Notes: generated by a model from the letters alone, not told the origin. A stretch of DNA of 64,000 nt from Cephalotus follicularis (GCA_001972305.1 BDDD01002654.1:186001-250000); one strand, 5' to 3'; positions 1 through 13,880 are shown, numbered from the stretch's first letter. A program made the numbers and translations.

Positions 1-335
1 CGGCCAAACGCGGCGGCGCCAGACCCAACGCGCCCCAGATCCGTGCTCCCCGGCGTCCAGCGCTCCAGATGCGACCTCTGCGGTTGTGTTTTTCTTTACA
101 GGGGGCATAGTCCTATAAACGAATACTACATGCCCGATTTTCGTAAAATTTTAAGAGTTAGAATTATTTTCAAGTTTTTCAAGAAACTTTTCTGTTTTCT
201 TTATGTTTTGAAGAGATTTTCTGTTATAAATGTACTTCTGAAATCTCTGTTCTGCTGAACCTACGAGGTGAGTTTCTGATAGGAGACTTGGCCTCGTAGC
301 GGGCGCGACGGATTCCAGCGGGGCAAGGTCCGAGT
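1..335. other. Unassigned left-edge DNA
   Basis: The first 335 bases do not match the second copy of the copia composite, which starts sharing sequence at about 336. The first 80 bases are GC-rich and the rest AT-rich. I recognise no protein domain. The short open frames on both strands have no family signature. It may be the end of another repeat that joined the copia copy. Confidence 0.4.
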
Positions 336-2425
336 GTGACAAAAGTGATAACCCCACTTTCTATAAGATAATTCAACAATGCATGTCTTAGTCTCACATG
401 TCTCCTTTTACAATTAAAGAGTGAATTTTTGATGACTTGGACTGCAGCTTGATTATCACAGAACAGGCTTAAAGAGTTAATCTTTAGCCGAGTCAATGGA
501 ATGTCCACAGTTAGATTTTTTTATCAACTCTGCTTCTTCTCCTACAGAAGCTAGAGCATAAAGTTCCGACTCCATAGATGATAATGCAATACAAGTCTGT
601 CTCTTGGTCTTCCAGCAGCTCCACCCAAAGTGAACACATATCCACTGGTAGACTTACTGTCTCTAACATCTGAACACCAAAAGGCATCAGAATATCCTTC
701 CACAGTAGGAGGATAACCAGAGTAGCAGAGAACATAATCTTTAGTACTTTAAAGGTATCTCATTAGCCTCGTAAGGGCATCCCAATGCTCATTGCTATGA
801 TTACTAGTGAAACGACTCAACATACCAACTGTAAAGGCTATGTCTAGTCTAGTGCAACTCATAGCGTACATGAGACTACCAATCAGTTTAGAGTATTCTA
901 ACTGATTCACACTGGCACCGTCATTAGGGCTCAATTTCTTATTATAGTCACATGGTGTTTCAATGGGTTTGCACTCCCTGTATCCTCAAGTAGAAATTGA
1001 TTGCTCAATGTAATGAGTATGGCTAAGGGAGATGACTTGCCTTTCAAAACTTACTTTCATACCAAGAATGGTATTAACCACCCCAAGATTTGTCATGGAA
1101 ATTTTTTTCGTCAATGTGGTTTTCATGTCACTCACTAAAGAGAGATCAAAACCAAGAATCAACATATCGTCGACATACAACCAGATAATCACAATCTTAT
1201 TTGACACAAAACGATAGTAAAGACATTTGTCCGAATAACTGGTCTGAAAACCATGGCTCTTTACTACTTTATCAAATTTTTGATACCACAATTTAGGTAC
1301 TTATTTAAGACCATACAATGATTTGTTCAGTTTACAGACCTTGTTCTCTAAACCTTTCATGACTAACCCCTCAGGTTGGTTCATGTAGATTTCCTCAGCC
1401 AACTCTCCATCAACGAAAACTGTCTTTACATCCATGTGATACACCACATAGTGCTCAATAGATGCCAAAACAAGAAGAATCCTTATGGTGGATAGATGGC
1501 GCACAGGTGAATAGACATCAAAAAAGTCTATCCCACTATGTTGTGTATAGCCTTTAGCTACTAAACGTTCTTTATAACGAGCTATTTATCCATCACTATT
1601 GAGTTTCTTCTTCAAAAACTACTTGCAGCCTACAGTTTTAGCCCCTTTTGACAAATCAACTAGCTGTCAGGTGTGATTTTGCAACAGAGAGCTCATTTCA
1701 TCATCAATGGCTTCTGCCCACAACAAAAAGTCCCTAGATCTCATAACTTCCTTGTAGGAAAATGAATCATCCTCCAGATGGTAAGTGACAAAGTTCTCAC
1801 AAAAACTCTTGGGTACTATATCTCTTGTAGATACTCTCACAGGTACTGATACAGGAATCAATGTGGAACTAGTTTCAGAAGGACCAATTTCAGATTCGGT
1901 AACCTCCGCTGAGGTATAGTCAAACCATGGTCTCTTAGAAACTTGTCCTCAAAGAAAACAACATCTCGAGATTCTATAATCGCATTGGTAGATAGATCCA
2001 AAAACTTGTTTGCAGCACTATCTTCTGCGCAACCTAGGTACACACAAGTATTGGTTCTGGGTCCCACATTAGGTCTCATAGGGTCTTGTTATCTTACATA
2101 AGCAACGCAACCCCAAGTCTTGAGAGTGTCATATCTACAAGGATGTTTATGCCATAACTCATATGGAATGGAGTTTAACTTAGAGTGTGGCATTTTATTC
2201 AGGATGTGATTAGCAGCTAGAACTGCTTCCCCCCAGTAGGAAGTAGGCATGCCAACTGTCAATAACATAGAGTTCAACATTTCTGTTAACGTCCTGTTCT
2301 TACGTTCAGCTATGCCATTTGATTGGGGTGACTAAGGAGCAGTAGTTTTAAGTATGATGCCCTGAGAGACACAAAATTTCTTGAACTCTGTCATTGTATA
2401 TTCTCCTCCTATATCACTCATAAAC
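336..2425 (-). mobile_element. Ty1/copia pol remnant, copy 1 of a duplicated composite
   Basis: Minus-strand fragments read as Ty1/copia pol: integrase C-terminal region (about 1,850-2,300), reverse transcriptase with the YVDDM active-site motif (about 1,000-1,600) and RNase H (about 340-930). The order is that of copia, integrase before RT. The same stretch recurs at 5,910-8,003 with a few percent divergence, and both copies carry the same LTR insertion after the same TAAAC. This is a broken fossil with several breaks, lacking gag, protease and LTRs here. Confidence 0.85.
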
Positions 2426-3375
2426 TGTCATACCTCGAACAGTGGGATGGGCCCCACGGCCCGATACGTGGTAATCCGTACATTCCATCATTATCATAAA
2501 CCATGAAATTTAACACTTAATAATCATCATAATAATCATCATAATAAACCATTTATTTAATGTGTGGATATACAGACCCAGTTCGATACAAAGGAAATAC
2601 TCTGCTACAATCCAGCAGGTTATACAATTAAATACATAATTATTCCTTGTAAATCCATCCATTAAAGCGCACTGTCGAGGATGAGGAACTTACATTATTC
2701 TTTATCCTTGATGTTGCTGCGATGTGCCACCACCACCTGTTCCTGTACCTTACCCATTCAGAGAATGGGTCAGCAACCTTGGGGGTTGTGTAGGTTATCA
2801 CATGTACGGCACATACTAGAGGAACAACAATAAAAAACAGAGGATAAAATAATGCATGCATATCATAAATACAGACTACAATTCATCATATAATAATCAT
2901 CATTCTTTATCCTTGGACTACTTTACTCAAGCCATATATACCATTCACATTACAGAGGAGGTAGTCCGGTCATCCTATAATCTGGTCAGTATATTAGGTT
3001 CACCTTTAGGCTCACCTGCCCGCAGAATTCTCTTCCAGATTCACCTGCCGAGCGGACTTCGCCCTTTGCTCACCTGCTCTGGCTGTTCACCCTTTAGATC
3101 ACCGGCTCTGGCGGAATTCACCCTTAGGTTCACCATCAAATGGATTCGCCCGAGGATCATCTGCCTAGCAGAATTCACCCATTGGGTTCACTTGCTCGAC
3201 AGAATTCTCCCATTTAGGCTCACCTGCCTGGGACAATCTTTATGCTATATTGTCTACATTAATATAATTCTTACTGTTTGTATTTCATTCCTTATCATGT
3301 TCAAGACACTAAAGCATGCATGGCACATGGACATGCACAAGGTCCACGTCGGTACACATGCATGGCGCATGCAAT
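2426..3375 (-). mobile_element. Partial copy of the 2.6-kb solo LTR (copy 1)
   Basis: Matches the first roughly 930 bases of the solo LTR at 8,004-10,591 and sits after the same copia sequence and the same TAAAC target. The match stops near 3,375, so the rest of the LTR is missing. The shared insertion point shows that copia and LTR were copied together. An imperfect repeat of about 32 bases (GGTTCACCTGC followed by AGAATTCACCC) fills 2,995-3,235. Confidence 0.8.
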
Positions 3376-3579
3376 GTTAGATATGGGTGTCCCTGCATGC
3401 CACGAGGGGTGGCTGTACGCAAATGTATAGACACTCTTTTTGTAAACATTCTTAATTCCATTATTGTTTTAAGTGTAATTTTTATTTTAAGTGGCATTTT
3501 TTTTTGTTATATGTATTATCCCAAACCATAATACTGGATCAATTAATCGCCATGTTAATTGAATACACATATAACGCCC
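3376..3579. other. Short unassigned spacer
   Basis: About 200 bases between the end of the duplicated LTR fragment and the next LTR. AT-rich in its second half, with no recognisable gene or repeat. Confidence 0.4.
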
Positions 3580-4620
3580 TGTCGACAAAGGGTTGGATCT
3601 CATGTCTAGGGAGGCTATGAGAATGAGATCCTTACTCCCTTCTGACAAAATGTTCCAAGTCATAGGTTCACTCTCTTGGGGCAATTGATGAACCGTAAAG
3701 ACTTGTCGTATTAAGCTTGCTCCCGAAGAAACGCTTGCAATGAATGCTTGGAGGAAGACTTCGATCTCGGTCACCTGCACAAAGTAACAAAAATGGTGGA
3801 AAGTCCAGGAGGTTGTTCTCCCGGGGACACTCCGACGCTCAAGTTAGACAAAGTGCAGATGAAACAATGTTCTTTGTAATGTAAAAATGGCTGACCTTTG
3901 TTCAGTCTGTTGAACTTGTATTTATAGTGGAGTTTTGTAACGGTTTGAGCGTGAAATTAGGAGGTTATAGCTGTCCCCTAGGAAAATGCCGAGGATCTCG
4001 GTCATTCCCCTTGATCTCCGCCAGATATGTCGCTGTTTCCTTTGTTCGTAGTTGGTTATGACACTATCTCTTCATTTGGATAAGTACAAATCCCAAAAAC
4101 CCAGGTGGAGTTAATCTCCTTATCCCATGGATAAGGTTGAGGTCCTCCGTTTCAGGGCTGTGGAGTAGATCGATTATGGTACTGCTGTAGAGGTCATGGT
4201 CCTCTAGCTATCCCCTTTTGCTCCTCAGTAGTGTGTGCTTAAGTTGCCAGGTCTTTATTAATCCGAGGACGGAGTCTTTTTGAATACGTCCGAGGAGGAG
4301 GTTGACAGTTTCTATGTAGTGGAGGGCGTGTCTCCAGTTTCATGTCTGATAGATACTGTGGGCTGAGGAAGTCCTCGGCCCTGACATTCTAGATGTGGTC
4401 TTCTGACTCAAAGTCCGAGGAGTGTCCTCGGACTTGAGGTCTCAGTATGTTCTCTCCAAAACATAACGGTCCTCGGCTCTAGGTCCGAGGAGGACGTTCT
4501 TTACCATGTGTGCGTTCCTCGGCACAGCCTGTAAGCGAGCTTCAAATCCCCCCTGGACAGCTGGTCATGTCTGCAGTGGACACGTGTCCTTCTTAATATA
4601 GACATATTTTTCCTCCATCA
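3580..4620 (-). mobile_element. Solo LTR of a gypsy-type family (low-coordinate end uncertain)
   Basis: On the minus strand it begins TGATGGAGGAAAAA at 4,620, like the LTR start at 43,256 (TGATACGGGAAAAA). It shares the ACACGTGTCC, CTGCAGACAT, TATAAATAC and CTCCCGGGGACACTCCGACGC blocks with the LTRs at 42,383 and 62,766. It is rich in CCGAGGA/TCCTCGG repeats and cuts into the copia 3' LTR at 4,621. No clear target duplication was found, so the 3,580 edge is a best guess from a TG/CA terminus. No internal region is present. Confidence 0.7.
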
Positions 4621-4727
4621 ATATGAAATAGTTCTTGTTAATGTTTTGATAAGTGTGTATTGAAATAGGTTGAACTATTAGGTCTTCACTTATTGAGTTT
4701 ATATTAAAACATATTAGTTAGGTATAA

Positions 4728-5806
4728 AACAATCTAATACAGTGGATAGTATGATGTCCAAACAAAATATGGATACCCACATTCAATCAAAGATAAAATT
4801 TATCTAAGATGCATTTCATTATAAAATTGGACTAATTAAATATCTTATGCCTATTATAAACTTAATCCAACCGTTTCAAATAAAATGTTTTAGAAACAGT
4901 CTAAAAATAAAATATACATGAAATCTCAAGTATATGTGAACCAATGAAAAAAACTGAAAATTGTAAAGGTAAATCGAAATGGACCATAGGTCTCACAAAT
5001 ACATGAGCTAAGCAGTATAATCTCATAAATAAAATGAACTAAAAACAATAAAGTTGGACAACAGATGGAATGTCCAATAACAATAAAGAGATGATAAATC
5101 CTCCATAATTTTCACAACTTCAGATGATCTCACTCATCAAATAGATCATCCTGGTCAAGATCCCAATTCATAGTTACTCATCCATTTTCGCCATAATATG
5201 TAAATCACCAAATATAAATTTTATGTCAAATGAATTCAATCATTTGTGTAATTTACCATAATAAAGTTTAGTTCTACCAAGAAGAACTTATCATCATATC
5301 AACAGGCTGGAAATATATATCAATGCCATTAAAGCATTAATATCAAATTCATAAGCATTAGTATCAAGTTTCAATTAAGAACAAGATCAAAATAGTTTAT
5401 TTTACAAAGAACCGATTACTGTCAAGTTTCAATTAAGAACAATACCAAAATATGTTTCTTTCGCAAATAACCATTTTATTGTTTCAATTTGGAATGTCAC
5501 AGTCATCTTATCCTTCTTAACTAAATTGTCTTACTTCAAGTTTGGAATGAGACAATTTAATCAAAGATGACTATCCAGATTTAATTAAGTTATATCATCA
5601 AATTTGAAATGAGACAACCTACCTAAACAGGACATTTGAAGTGAGATATGCTATATTTATCAATTTTGAAATGAGACAACCTATTCACTCAGATTTTTTG
5701 ACAACTTTAAGCATCGATGAAACATATAAACAAGTGCTTATCTTATTTGGCCAACAAAGGAAGATTCGATAGTTCAAAACAATTAATAATGTAGGTTAAG
5801 AAACGT
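4728..5806. repeat. Copia 3' non-coding region with short internal repeats
   Basis: About 1.08 kb of AT-rich sequence between the end of pol and the 3' LTR stub. A block around TCAAGTTTCAATTAAGAACAA occurs twice (about 5,365 and 5,417). A TTTGRAATGAGACAA-like motif occurs about four times between 5,480 and 5,690. No coding potential was seen. Confidence 0.6.
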
Positions 5807-8003
5807 CTACATAGTCTTTAACCCTATTTCTCCTACCGTTTTAAATATTCGATCTTTATTCAAACCCTCTGTGAGAGCATCGGTTATATTATCCTTCGAT
5901 CTCATATCGACCAAAGTGATAACCCCACTTTCTATAAGATAATTCAGCAATGCATGTCTTAATCTCACATGTCTCCTTTTACAATTAAAAAGTGAATTTT
6001 TGATGACTTGGACTGCAACTCGATTATCACAGAACAGGCTTAAAGAGTTAATCTTTAACTGAGTCCATGAAATGTCCATAGTTAGATTTTTTTATCAACT
6101 CTGCTTCTTCTCCTACAGAAGTTAGAGCATAAAGTTCCGACTCCATAGATGACAATGCAATACAAATCTGTCTCTTGGACTTCCAGCAGCTCCACCCAAA
6201 GTGAACACATATCCATTGGTAGACTTACTGTCTCTAACATCTGAACACCAAGAGGTATCAGAATATCCTTCCACAGTAGGAGGATAACCAGAGTAGCAAA
6301 GAACATAATCTTTAGTACTTTTAAGGTATCTCATTAGCCTCGTAAGGGCATCCCAATGCTCATTGCTATGATTGCTAGTGAAACGACTCAGCATACCAAC
6401 TGTAAAGGCTATGTCTGGTCTAGTGCAACTCATAGCGTACATGAGACTACCAATCAGTTTAGAGTATTCTAACTGATTCACACTGGCACCGTCATTAGGG
6501 GTCAATTTCTTATTATAGTCACATGGTGTTTCAATGGGTTTGCACTCCCTGTATCCCCAAGTAGAAATTGGTTGCTCAATGTAATGAGTATGGTTAAGGG
6601 AGATGACTTGCCTTTCAAAACTTACTTTCATACCAAGAATGGTATTAACCACCCCAAGATCTGTCATGGAAAATTCTTTCGCCAATGTGGTTTTCACGTC
6701 ACTCACTAAAGAGAGATCAAAACCAAGAATCAACATATCTTCGACATACAACCAGATAATCGTAATCTTATTTGACACAAAACGATAGTAAAGACATTTG
6801 TCCGAATAAATGGTCTGAAAACCATGGCTCTTTACTACTTTATCAAATTTTTGATACCACAATTTAGGTACTTATTTAAGACCATACAATGATTTGTTCA
6901 GTTTACAAACCTTGTTCTCTAAACCTTTCATGATGAACCCCTCAGGTTGGTTCATGTAGATTTCCTCAGCCAACTCTCCATTAACGAAAACTGTCTTTAC
7001 ATCCATGTGATGCACCATATAGTGCTCAATAGATGCCAAAGCAAGAAGAATCCTTATGGTGGATAGATGGCGCACAGGTGAATAGACATCAAAAAAGTCT
7101 ATCCCACTATGCTGTGTATAGCCTTTAGCTACTAAACGTTCTTTATAACGAGCTATTTATCCATCACTATTGAGTTTCTTCTTCAAAAACTACTTGCAGC
7201 CTACAGTTTTAGCCCATTTTGACAAATCAACTAGCTGTCATGTGTGATTTTGCAACAGAGAGCTCATTTCGTCATCAATGGCTTCTGCCCACAACAAAGA
7301 GTCCCTAGATCTCATAGCTTCCTTATAGGAAGATGAATCATCCTCCAGATGGTGAGTGACAAAGTCCTCACAAAAACTCTTGGGTACTCTATCTCTTGTA
7401 GATACTCTCACAGGTACTGATGCAGGAATCAATGTGCAACTAGTTTCAGAAGGACCAATTTCAGATTCGGTAACCTCCGCTGTATAGCCAGGTATAATCA
7501 AACCATGGTCTCTTAGAAACTTGTCCTCAAAGAAAACAACATCTCGAGATTCTATAATCGCATTGGTAGATAGATCCAAAAACCTGTTTGCAGCACTATC
7601 TTCTGCGCAACCTAGGTACACACAAGTATTGGTTCTGGGTCCCACCTTAGGTCTCATAGGGTCTTGTATTCTTACAAAAGCAACGCAACCCCAAGTCTTG
7701 AGAGTGTCATATCTACAAGGATGTTTATGCCATAACTTATAAGGAATGGAGTTTAACTTAGAGTGTGACATTTTATTCAGGATATGATTAGCAGTTAGAA
7801 CTGCTTCCCCCCAGTAGGAAATAGGCATGCCAGCTGTCAATAACATAGAGTTCAACATTTCTGTTAACGTCATGTTCTTACGTTCAGCTATACCATTTGA
7901 TTGGGGTGACTAAGGAGCAGTAGTTTTAAATATGATGCCCTGAGAGACACAAAATTTCTTGAACTCTGTCATTGTGTATTCTCCTCCTATATCACTCATA
8001 AAC

Positions 8004-10591
8004 TGTCACGCCTCGAACCGTGGGATGGGCCCCACGGCCCGATACGTGGTAATCCGTACATTCCATCATTATCATCAACCATGAAATTTAACACTTAATA
8101 ATCATCATAATAAACAATTTATTTAATGTGTGGATATACAGACCCAGTTCGATACAAAGGAAATACTCTGCTACAATCCAGCAGGTTATACAATTAAATG
8201 CATAATTATTCCTTGTAAATCCATCTATTAAAGCGCACTGCCGAGGAGGAGGAACTTACATTATTCTTTATCCTTGATGCTGCTGCGATGTGCCACCACC
8301 ACCTGTTCCTGTACCTGGCCCATTCAGAGAATGGGTCAGCAACCCTGGGGGTTGTGTAGGTTATCACATGTACGACACATACTAGAGGAACAACAATAAA
8401 AAGTAGAGGATAAAATAATACGTGCATATCATAAATACATACTACAATTCATCATATAATAATCATCATTCTTTATCCTCGGACTACTCTACTTAAGCCA
8501 TACCTACCATTCACATTACAGAGGAGTTAGTCCGGTCATCCTATGGTCTGGTCAGTATATTAGGTTCACCTGCCCGCGGAATTCTCTTCCAGATTCACCT
8601 GCTGAGCGGACTTCGCCCTTTGCTCACCTGCTCTGGTGGTTCATCCTTTAGATCACCGGCTCTGGCGGAATTCACCCTTAGGTTCACCATCAAGTGGATT
8701 CGCCCGAGGATCATCTGCCTAGCAGAATTCACCCATTGGGTTCACCTGCTAGGCAGAATTCTCCCATTTAGGCTCACCTGCCTGGGACAATCTTTATGCT
8801 CCATTGTCTATATTAATATAATTCTTACTGTTTGTATTTCATTCCTTATCATGTTCAAGACACTAAAGCATGCATGGCACATGGACATGCACAAGGTCCA
8901 TGTCGGTACACATGTATGGCGCATGCAATATGGAACTTCATTACTCTTGCCCATGTTGGTGTGCAGGGAATGCATGCAAGCTTAACACTATTGCCTGCGC
9001 AGGAGACACACAGGGCAGGGGACGTCGCCTCGCATTGCATGCTCCTCGAGTGCATCAAGGAAGCGGTAGATGCACTGCTCAGCGCAGGCTGAGGCGCATG
9101 GCATGCTCCTCTGCACCTCAGTACTTGCCAGAGGAAGGTTCAAGTACGCATGGCAGCTATGGTGCAAAACTCTGGAGTGTCCCCGGTCACATGGCAGAGA
9201 AGACCATGGTGTATGCAGAGGAGAGCCACAAATGGCTCCTTAGGCGCATGGCTTAGCACCTCGGCGCCTGCATTCTTGGGAGCCCTGGCACATGGCAGAG
9301 GAAGCCATGATCGGCTCCTCGGGTGCATGGCACCTCGGGCCTGGGTGCTCGGCAACATGCCATGCTCGGTCATGGCAGTGGAGCTCGGCACCCCACCTCG
9401 GCACCACGCCTCCTCGGCACCCCACCTCCTCGGCACCTTGCTGTGGAAGCTCGGCTGTAGGTCGGGCATGGATTATCGAGCATCAAGTACGACATGCTTG
9501 GACGAGGATCAATGGAGAGCTCAGCCCACTGGCGCATCCTCAGCACATAACCTGGGGATGCATGGCACAAAGAAACGCCTCCTCGGTACCTAGCGATGAC
9601 AGTAGTTGGGCGCTAGTGTTGCGTGCTCCTCAGCCCTTTGTCATGCTCAGAACACATGCAATGGCATACTGTAGCGTATACCAGGGATGACCGTGCTTAG
9701 CGTTTCCACAAAAGGAAACTCAACACATGGCAGTTACGTGCGAGGTGCACTATTGGTTTCTACAGGGAAGCACGGATGCGTGCTTGGGAGTGTGCATCTT
9801 AACCATTGTGCACAGGAAAAATGTACTCCTTAGACCTTTACAATTCTAATACAAGCCATCAATAACAATCACACACAAACAAGCATACACTAAAATAACA
9901 CACAATTACACAGGCAGTAAAACAACACACAGAAATCACACACATACAAGCTGGTAGGCACTCGGACATGAAGCAACATACCTGGAAAGCGGTTGGAAAC
10001 GGAGATGGTCTACTTCCTCTTTAAATTCTGGACCTCTTTCTGGCTGAGGACTGCTACATACCTTAGCTTGCCAATTTCCTTCATTCTTGCACAATTCCTT
10101 TGCTCTAGGAGATTGGTATTCATATGTGGGGGCAGAACTCTCCCGAGGAAAGGCCCCCACTTGTCTTCTTCTTTCTTTTCCCCAGCATCTGGCCCCATCT
10201 CTCTTTTGTACTCACTTTCTCTCGATTCCTCTAGAGAGTCTGTAATCTAAAAGCCAAAAGTGTATCTCCCAGGCTCTATTCTCCTTTTATAATCACAATG
10301 GGAAGAGTTCAGAACTTTCTACACAATTCTAACGAATGCAAGTCATTCCAAGACTTGGGTCAATCTCTCCAATTTGACCTCACTTTCATCCTCCACTCTT
10401 GAGCCCAAAACCAATATATCATGTCCAAAAATCGGCCCAAAGAGAAAAATAGCTCTGTTAAGCCCAAAGAAACACTTTATATTCTATTTTGGCCCAATAA
10501 AATATTTCATAATTTCCTGACCCGGCCCAATAGGAAAGAAAATAATTTCAAAGCCCAATAATAATATTTTATAATATTTAGGGCTCTTACA
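8004..10591 (-). mobile_element. 2.6-kb solo LTR, probably Ty3/gypsy chromovirus (Tekay/Del-like)
   Basis: Bounded by TG...CA termini and a perfect 5-bp target duplication TAAAC (7,999-8,003 and 10,592-10,596). On the minus strand it starts TGTAAGAGCCC and ends CGAGGCGTGACA; the latter resembles the ends of large chromovirus LTRs, which is my reason for the tentative clade. It holds an imperfect 32-base repeat array (8,563-8,793) and a GC-rich stretch of CATGGCA/CTCGGCACC repeats (9,140-9,570). There is no internal coding region, as expected after LTR-LTR recombination. Confidence 0.8.
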
Positions 10592-12912
10592 TAAACCTTT
10601 TAATTTTCAAGTTTAATTTATTTTCAACACGATTTTTAAAAATTCTAAATTTTCCAAGAGCTTCGTCCTTCGATTTCAACAGATAAACATGATAATATCT
10701 TAAAAAATTATCTATGAAAGTAATCAGATACTTTCGACCTTCACGAGTTGTGAAACTTTTGAAATCACATTAGTCAGAATGTATGTACTCCTAGAAACCG
10801 ATTGAAAAGGTTTTCTAGTGATCTTAGTCTGAGCACACACTTCACATCTGTTAAATCGAATGGAAATATTTAATGGTTTATTATGAGTTTTAGCCAATTG
10901 AAGCATTTTTCTGTAATTCACATGTCCAAGTATGTTGTGTGATAACTTATGATCAATTAATGGGGAATTCACATGGCAAATAGTCTCATTGGCTAAACTC
11001 AACCTATACATACCATCAATCAGAAATGCATAACCAAAATAAGCAAAAAGTAACAGATAAAGTTACTCTACTGTTCATAAAAGAAGTGCACATACCAGCT
11101 TTGTCTAAAAGACTAATAGAAATTAAATTCTTATTAAGCAAATGTACAAATTTAACATCTTTTAAAGTAAGTATGTTACTTGAAGAAAGGACCAGATTTG
11201 CAGTACCGGTATGACTCATGAGTGCCACGGCCCCACTAGCCACTGTAACAGTCTTTTTCTTAGCTATGACCTCTATTAGTAAACTCTTGTTATTGGTTGC
11301 ATGACATGTAGCTCCAGTGTCTAACCCCCACTTTGAAGAAGCGTTGGCCCTGCCATCCGTCATCATTGCGATAAAATTGCGAGGCTCAGGCTTGCCCACT
11401 AGCATGTGAGCTTCCTTATGTGGTGTGTCAGTACTAGACTTCTTAGGTAGCTTATAGATAATAGCACCAACCAGGAAAATATCAGTCACACCAATAATAT
11501 CATCGTTCATCTTAGACCTCAAGTTCTCGAGATCAGTAAATTGAGGAGTGATTTCCATGACCTCACGGAACTTGAAATCTAAGAACTTATCCACTATGTG
11601 AGATTTGGATAGTTCTCCCTCTTTTCAGAATTAAGCATCTAAGTTGTCCCAGATTTCCTTAGAAGTCTTAAACTTACTATAGGTTTCTACAAGACGGTCT
11701 GATAAACAATTCAACAAGTAATCTCTACAGTAGTCCTCATCACTTAACCATTGAGATTTAGAAACATCTTCAGTGGTGTAAAATAAATTACTCAAAACAT
11801 TATAGAATATCTGAAGGGATTTCAACCCGAATTGAGTCTTATGCCTCCAAGTGTTGTACTCCTACCTACCAAACGATTGTAGTTTAACCATTTCAAAGAA
11901 AATATATTTATTCATTTCAGTAAATAAATAGATTAAATAATAAGTAGAATGAGTACACATGAATTTTCAGCAGAAACAACAATCAAACGGAGCCTCAAAG
12001 TCTGAAAAACAGCACAAATCAACCCCACTCTCACCGTGCACGCATGAGCCACACGAGCGAGAATCCCAGTCGCACCCACGCGCTTGTCTTCTTCGTCTTC
12101 GACGCGTACCAGCCAAAGAGCACGTTTGTATTTCCGGCGATGACAAACCACACCGACCTCGCAAACGGACCGACGGACCTCCAGGGGTCGACCGCGTCAC
12201 TGCTCTGCCTGAACTGACGTCACCAATGGCCGGAATAGCGATTCAAACCGTGGAGGCTTCACCAGCTACCTCCTTCGTCCGGCAACGGTTCGACGCCGCA
12301 CCACCCGCAAAAGAACCACTATGGAGAAATGAATTGAACGCGACCGATCTGAGCCATTGACGTTAACTCTGGCGGCCGGAATATGTGAGCAAAGGTTGCA
12401 GACCTCCAACGCTTTAGGACGTCCTTCTGGACGATTCCGGCACTGGTTCAGAAATCCAACACCACAAGCAGATTCCTCTAGTCGAGGAGCACCAGATCCG
12501 TACCTCGTTTGCCTCAAACAGTGGCCGGAACAAAAAGTTATATTTTTGACCGTTTTGCCCTTGACATGAATAATGACCAAACTACCTCTGTCGTGAAACA
12601 GCCAAATTGCAAGCAAAAACGAGACGTTCACTATCACCGGTAACCCCTCAAAATCGGATAAAGACACCAAATATTGCTTTAAGATTGTTAAGGTTTTGAT
12701 CTGTATTGAGAGATAAGTGTGTATGGCTTAAACCAATACACCATTCGTATCAAGTTTGGAATACTATGCAGTATTGCCTCCAGCTAGCACACTTATATTT
12801 ATACTAGGGTGTTACCTTACTGTGGGATCTAGTCTAAATAGGCTCAACTCTTAGGTCTTCACTTATTGTGCTTATATTAAAACATATTAGTTAGATACCT
12901 AAGTATCCAACA

Positions 12913-13880
12913 GTTCTTTCTAAAAGAGAATCCATTGTGATCGATAAAAAAATTATAGTTTGTCATCTCATTTTTAATCACTCAATTTTTAAAATTGTTT
13001 GATATATTATAATATTATAAATGTTATGTGAGATACCATAATATATACGTAAATATATATCTATTTAATATATCACTTTATAAAATTATTTGGTTATCTA
13101 AATTTTTAGTATATTATTACATCATTTAAAATATTTAACAATATTTAAAAAAAAAAGTAATTTGAAAGGTATCTTAAATAGTTCTTATCTCGAGGAATAT
13201 CTGAGATACCTTTATTATAAATAAACCTTATATATAAATTAAATGAGCAACATAAAATGAGGTAATAAACTTATATATCTTAACACATGTTACAATGAAT
13301 CTTTCGTATTTTCTAAAAATCTATATTCCTGATTACATAACTCGGAATTCTGTTTGGTTTCTGTTCGAAAGTAAGAGTTTTAGGTCCATATTAATGGGGA
13401 GGTTGTCCTTCTTTAATGCTACTAAATTAAGTGTGTCCAATGCGAGCTAACATTGAATAATAGTCTTGGGTTAGAGTTGGATGTCTTACTTTCCGGTGCT
13501 ATAAATGGGATACGGTAATGAAGATTGTAAGATGAGAATATGAGTTTGCAAGGGGACTGGTTGGAGTTAGACATGTAGGTAGAAGCATAGGCAGACGAGG
13601 CTTTGCATTTATTTCAACGTCATTGTTCAGTTCAGATCGTATTTATGAGGAATTCATCCATCACATTGATCGGATTCAATTTCACTCTACTTAAAAAGAT
13701 ATTAGTAAAAAAAAAAAAATTGGTTTTGATTTGGACATTTTAAACCCCACCACCCAAAAAAAATTGCCACAACTGTATTAAATACCCATATTTGTATTAC
13801 TTAGGGTCCGTTTGCCTGGGCTTGTGCCCCAGTTGCTTGACTTGGTAGTTTTCATTAAACTTGAGACGCCGTTTTAAAAA
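12913..13880. other. TAF13 copy A upstream DNA
   Basis: About 1 kb between the copia LTR and the TAF13 TATA box. Very AT-rich up to 13,250. A stretch at 13,022-13,125 resembles DNA at about 62,517-62,620 and may be a MITE. No gene is seen. Confidence 0.5.

Larger units (their letters stand above)
4621..12912 (-). mobile_element. Ty1/copia element, minus strand, interrupted by a solo LTR
   Basis: From right to left: 5' LTR starting TGTTGGATACTT at 12,912, with a TATAAATATAAG promoter-like stretch near 12,795; a GC-rich leader (about 11,930-12,670); gag (about 11,500-11,880); protease with a DTGATCH motif and GAG-pre-integrase (about 10,720-11,400); integrase, RT and RNase H (about 5,810-8,000, RNase H end near 5,810); a 1-kb 3' non-coding stretch; and a 3' LTR stub (about 4,621-4,727) recognised by AACTAATATGTTTTAATATAA. 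A 2.6-kb solo LTR sits within integrase. The element is a fossil with several breaks. I could not fix its inner LTR edges or primer-binding site. Confidence 0.85.

Noticed and set aside
9140-9693. Overlapping open frames of 60-150 codons on both strands
   Set aside because: They lie in the GC-rich repeat part of a solo LTR, exist in several frames at once and show no domain.
11933-12670. Frames of 133 and 134 codons, duplicated at 18,869-19,606
   Set aside because: They fall in the copia leader and LTR region, overlap on opposite strands and match no family. Their perfect copy is explained by the tandem duplication.
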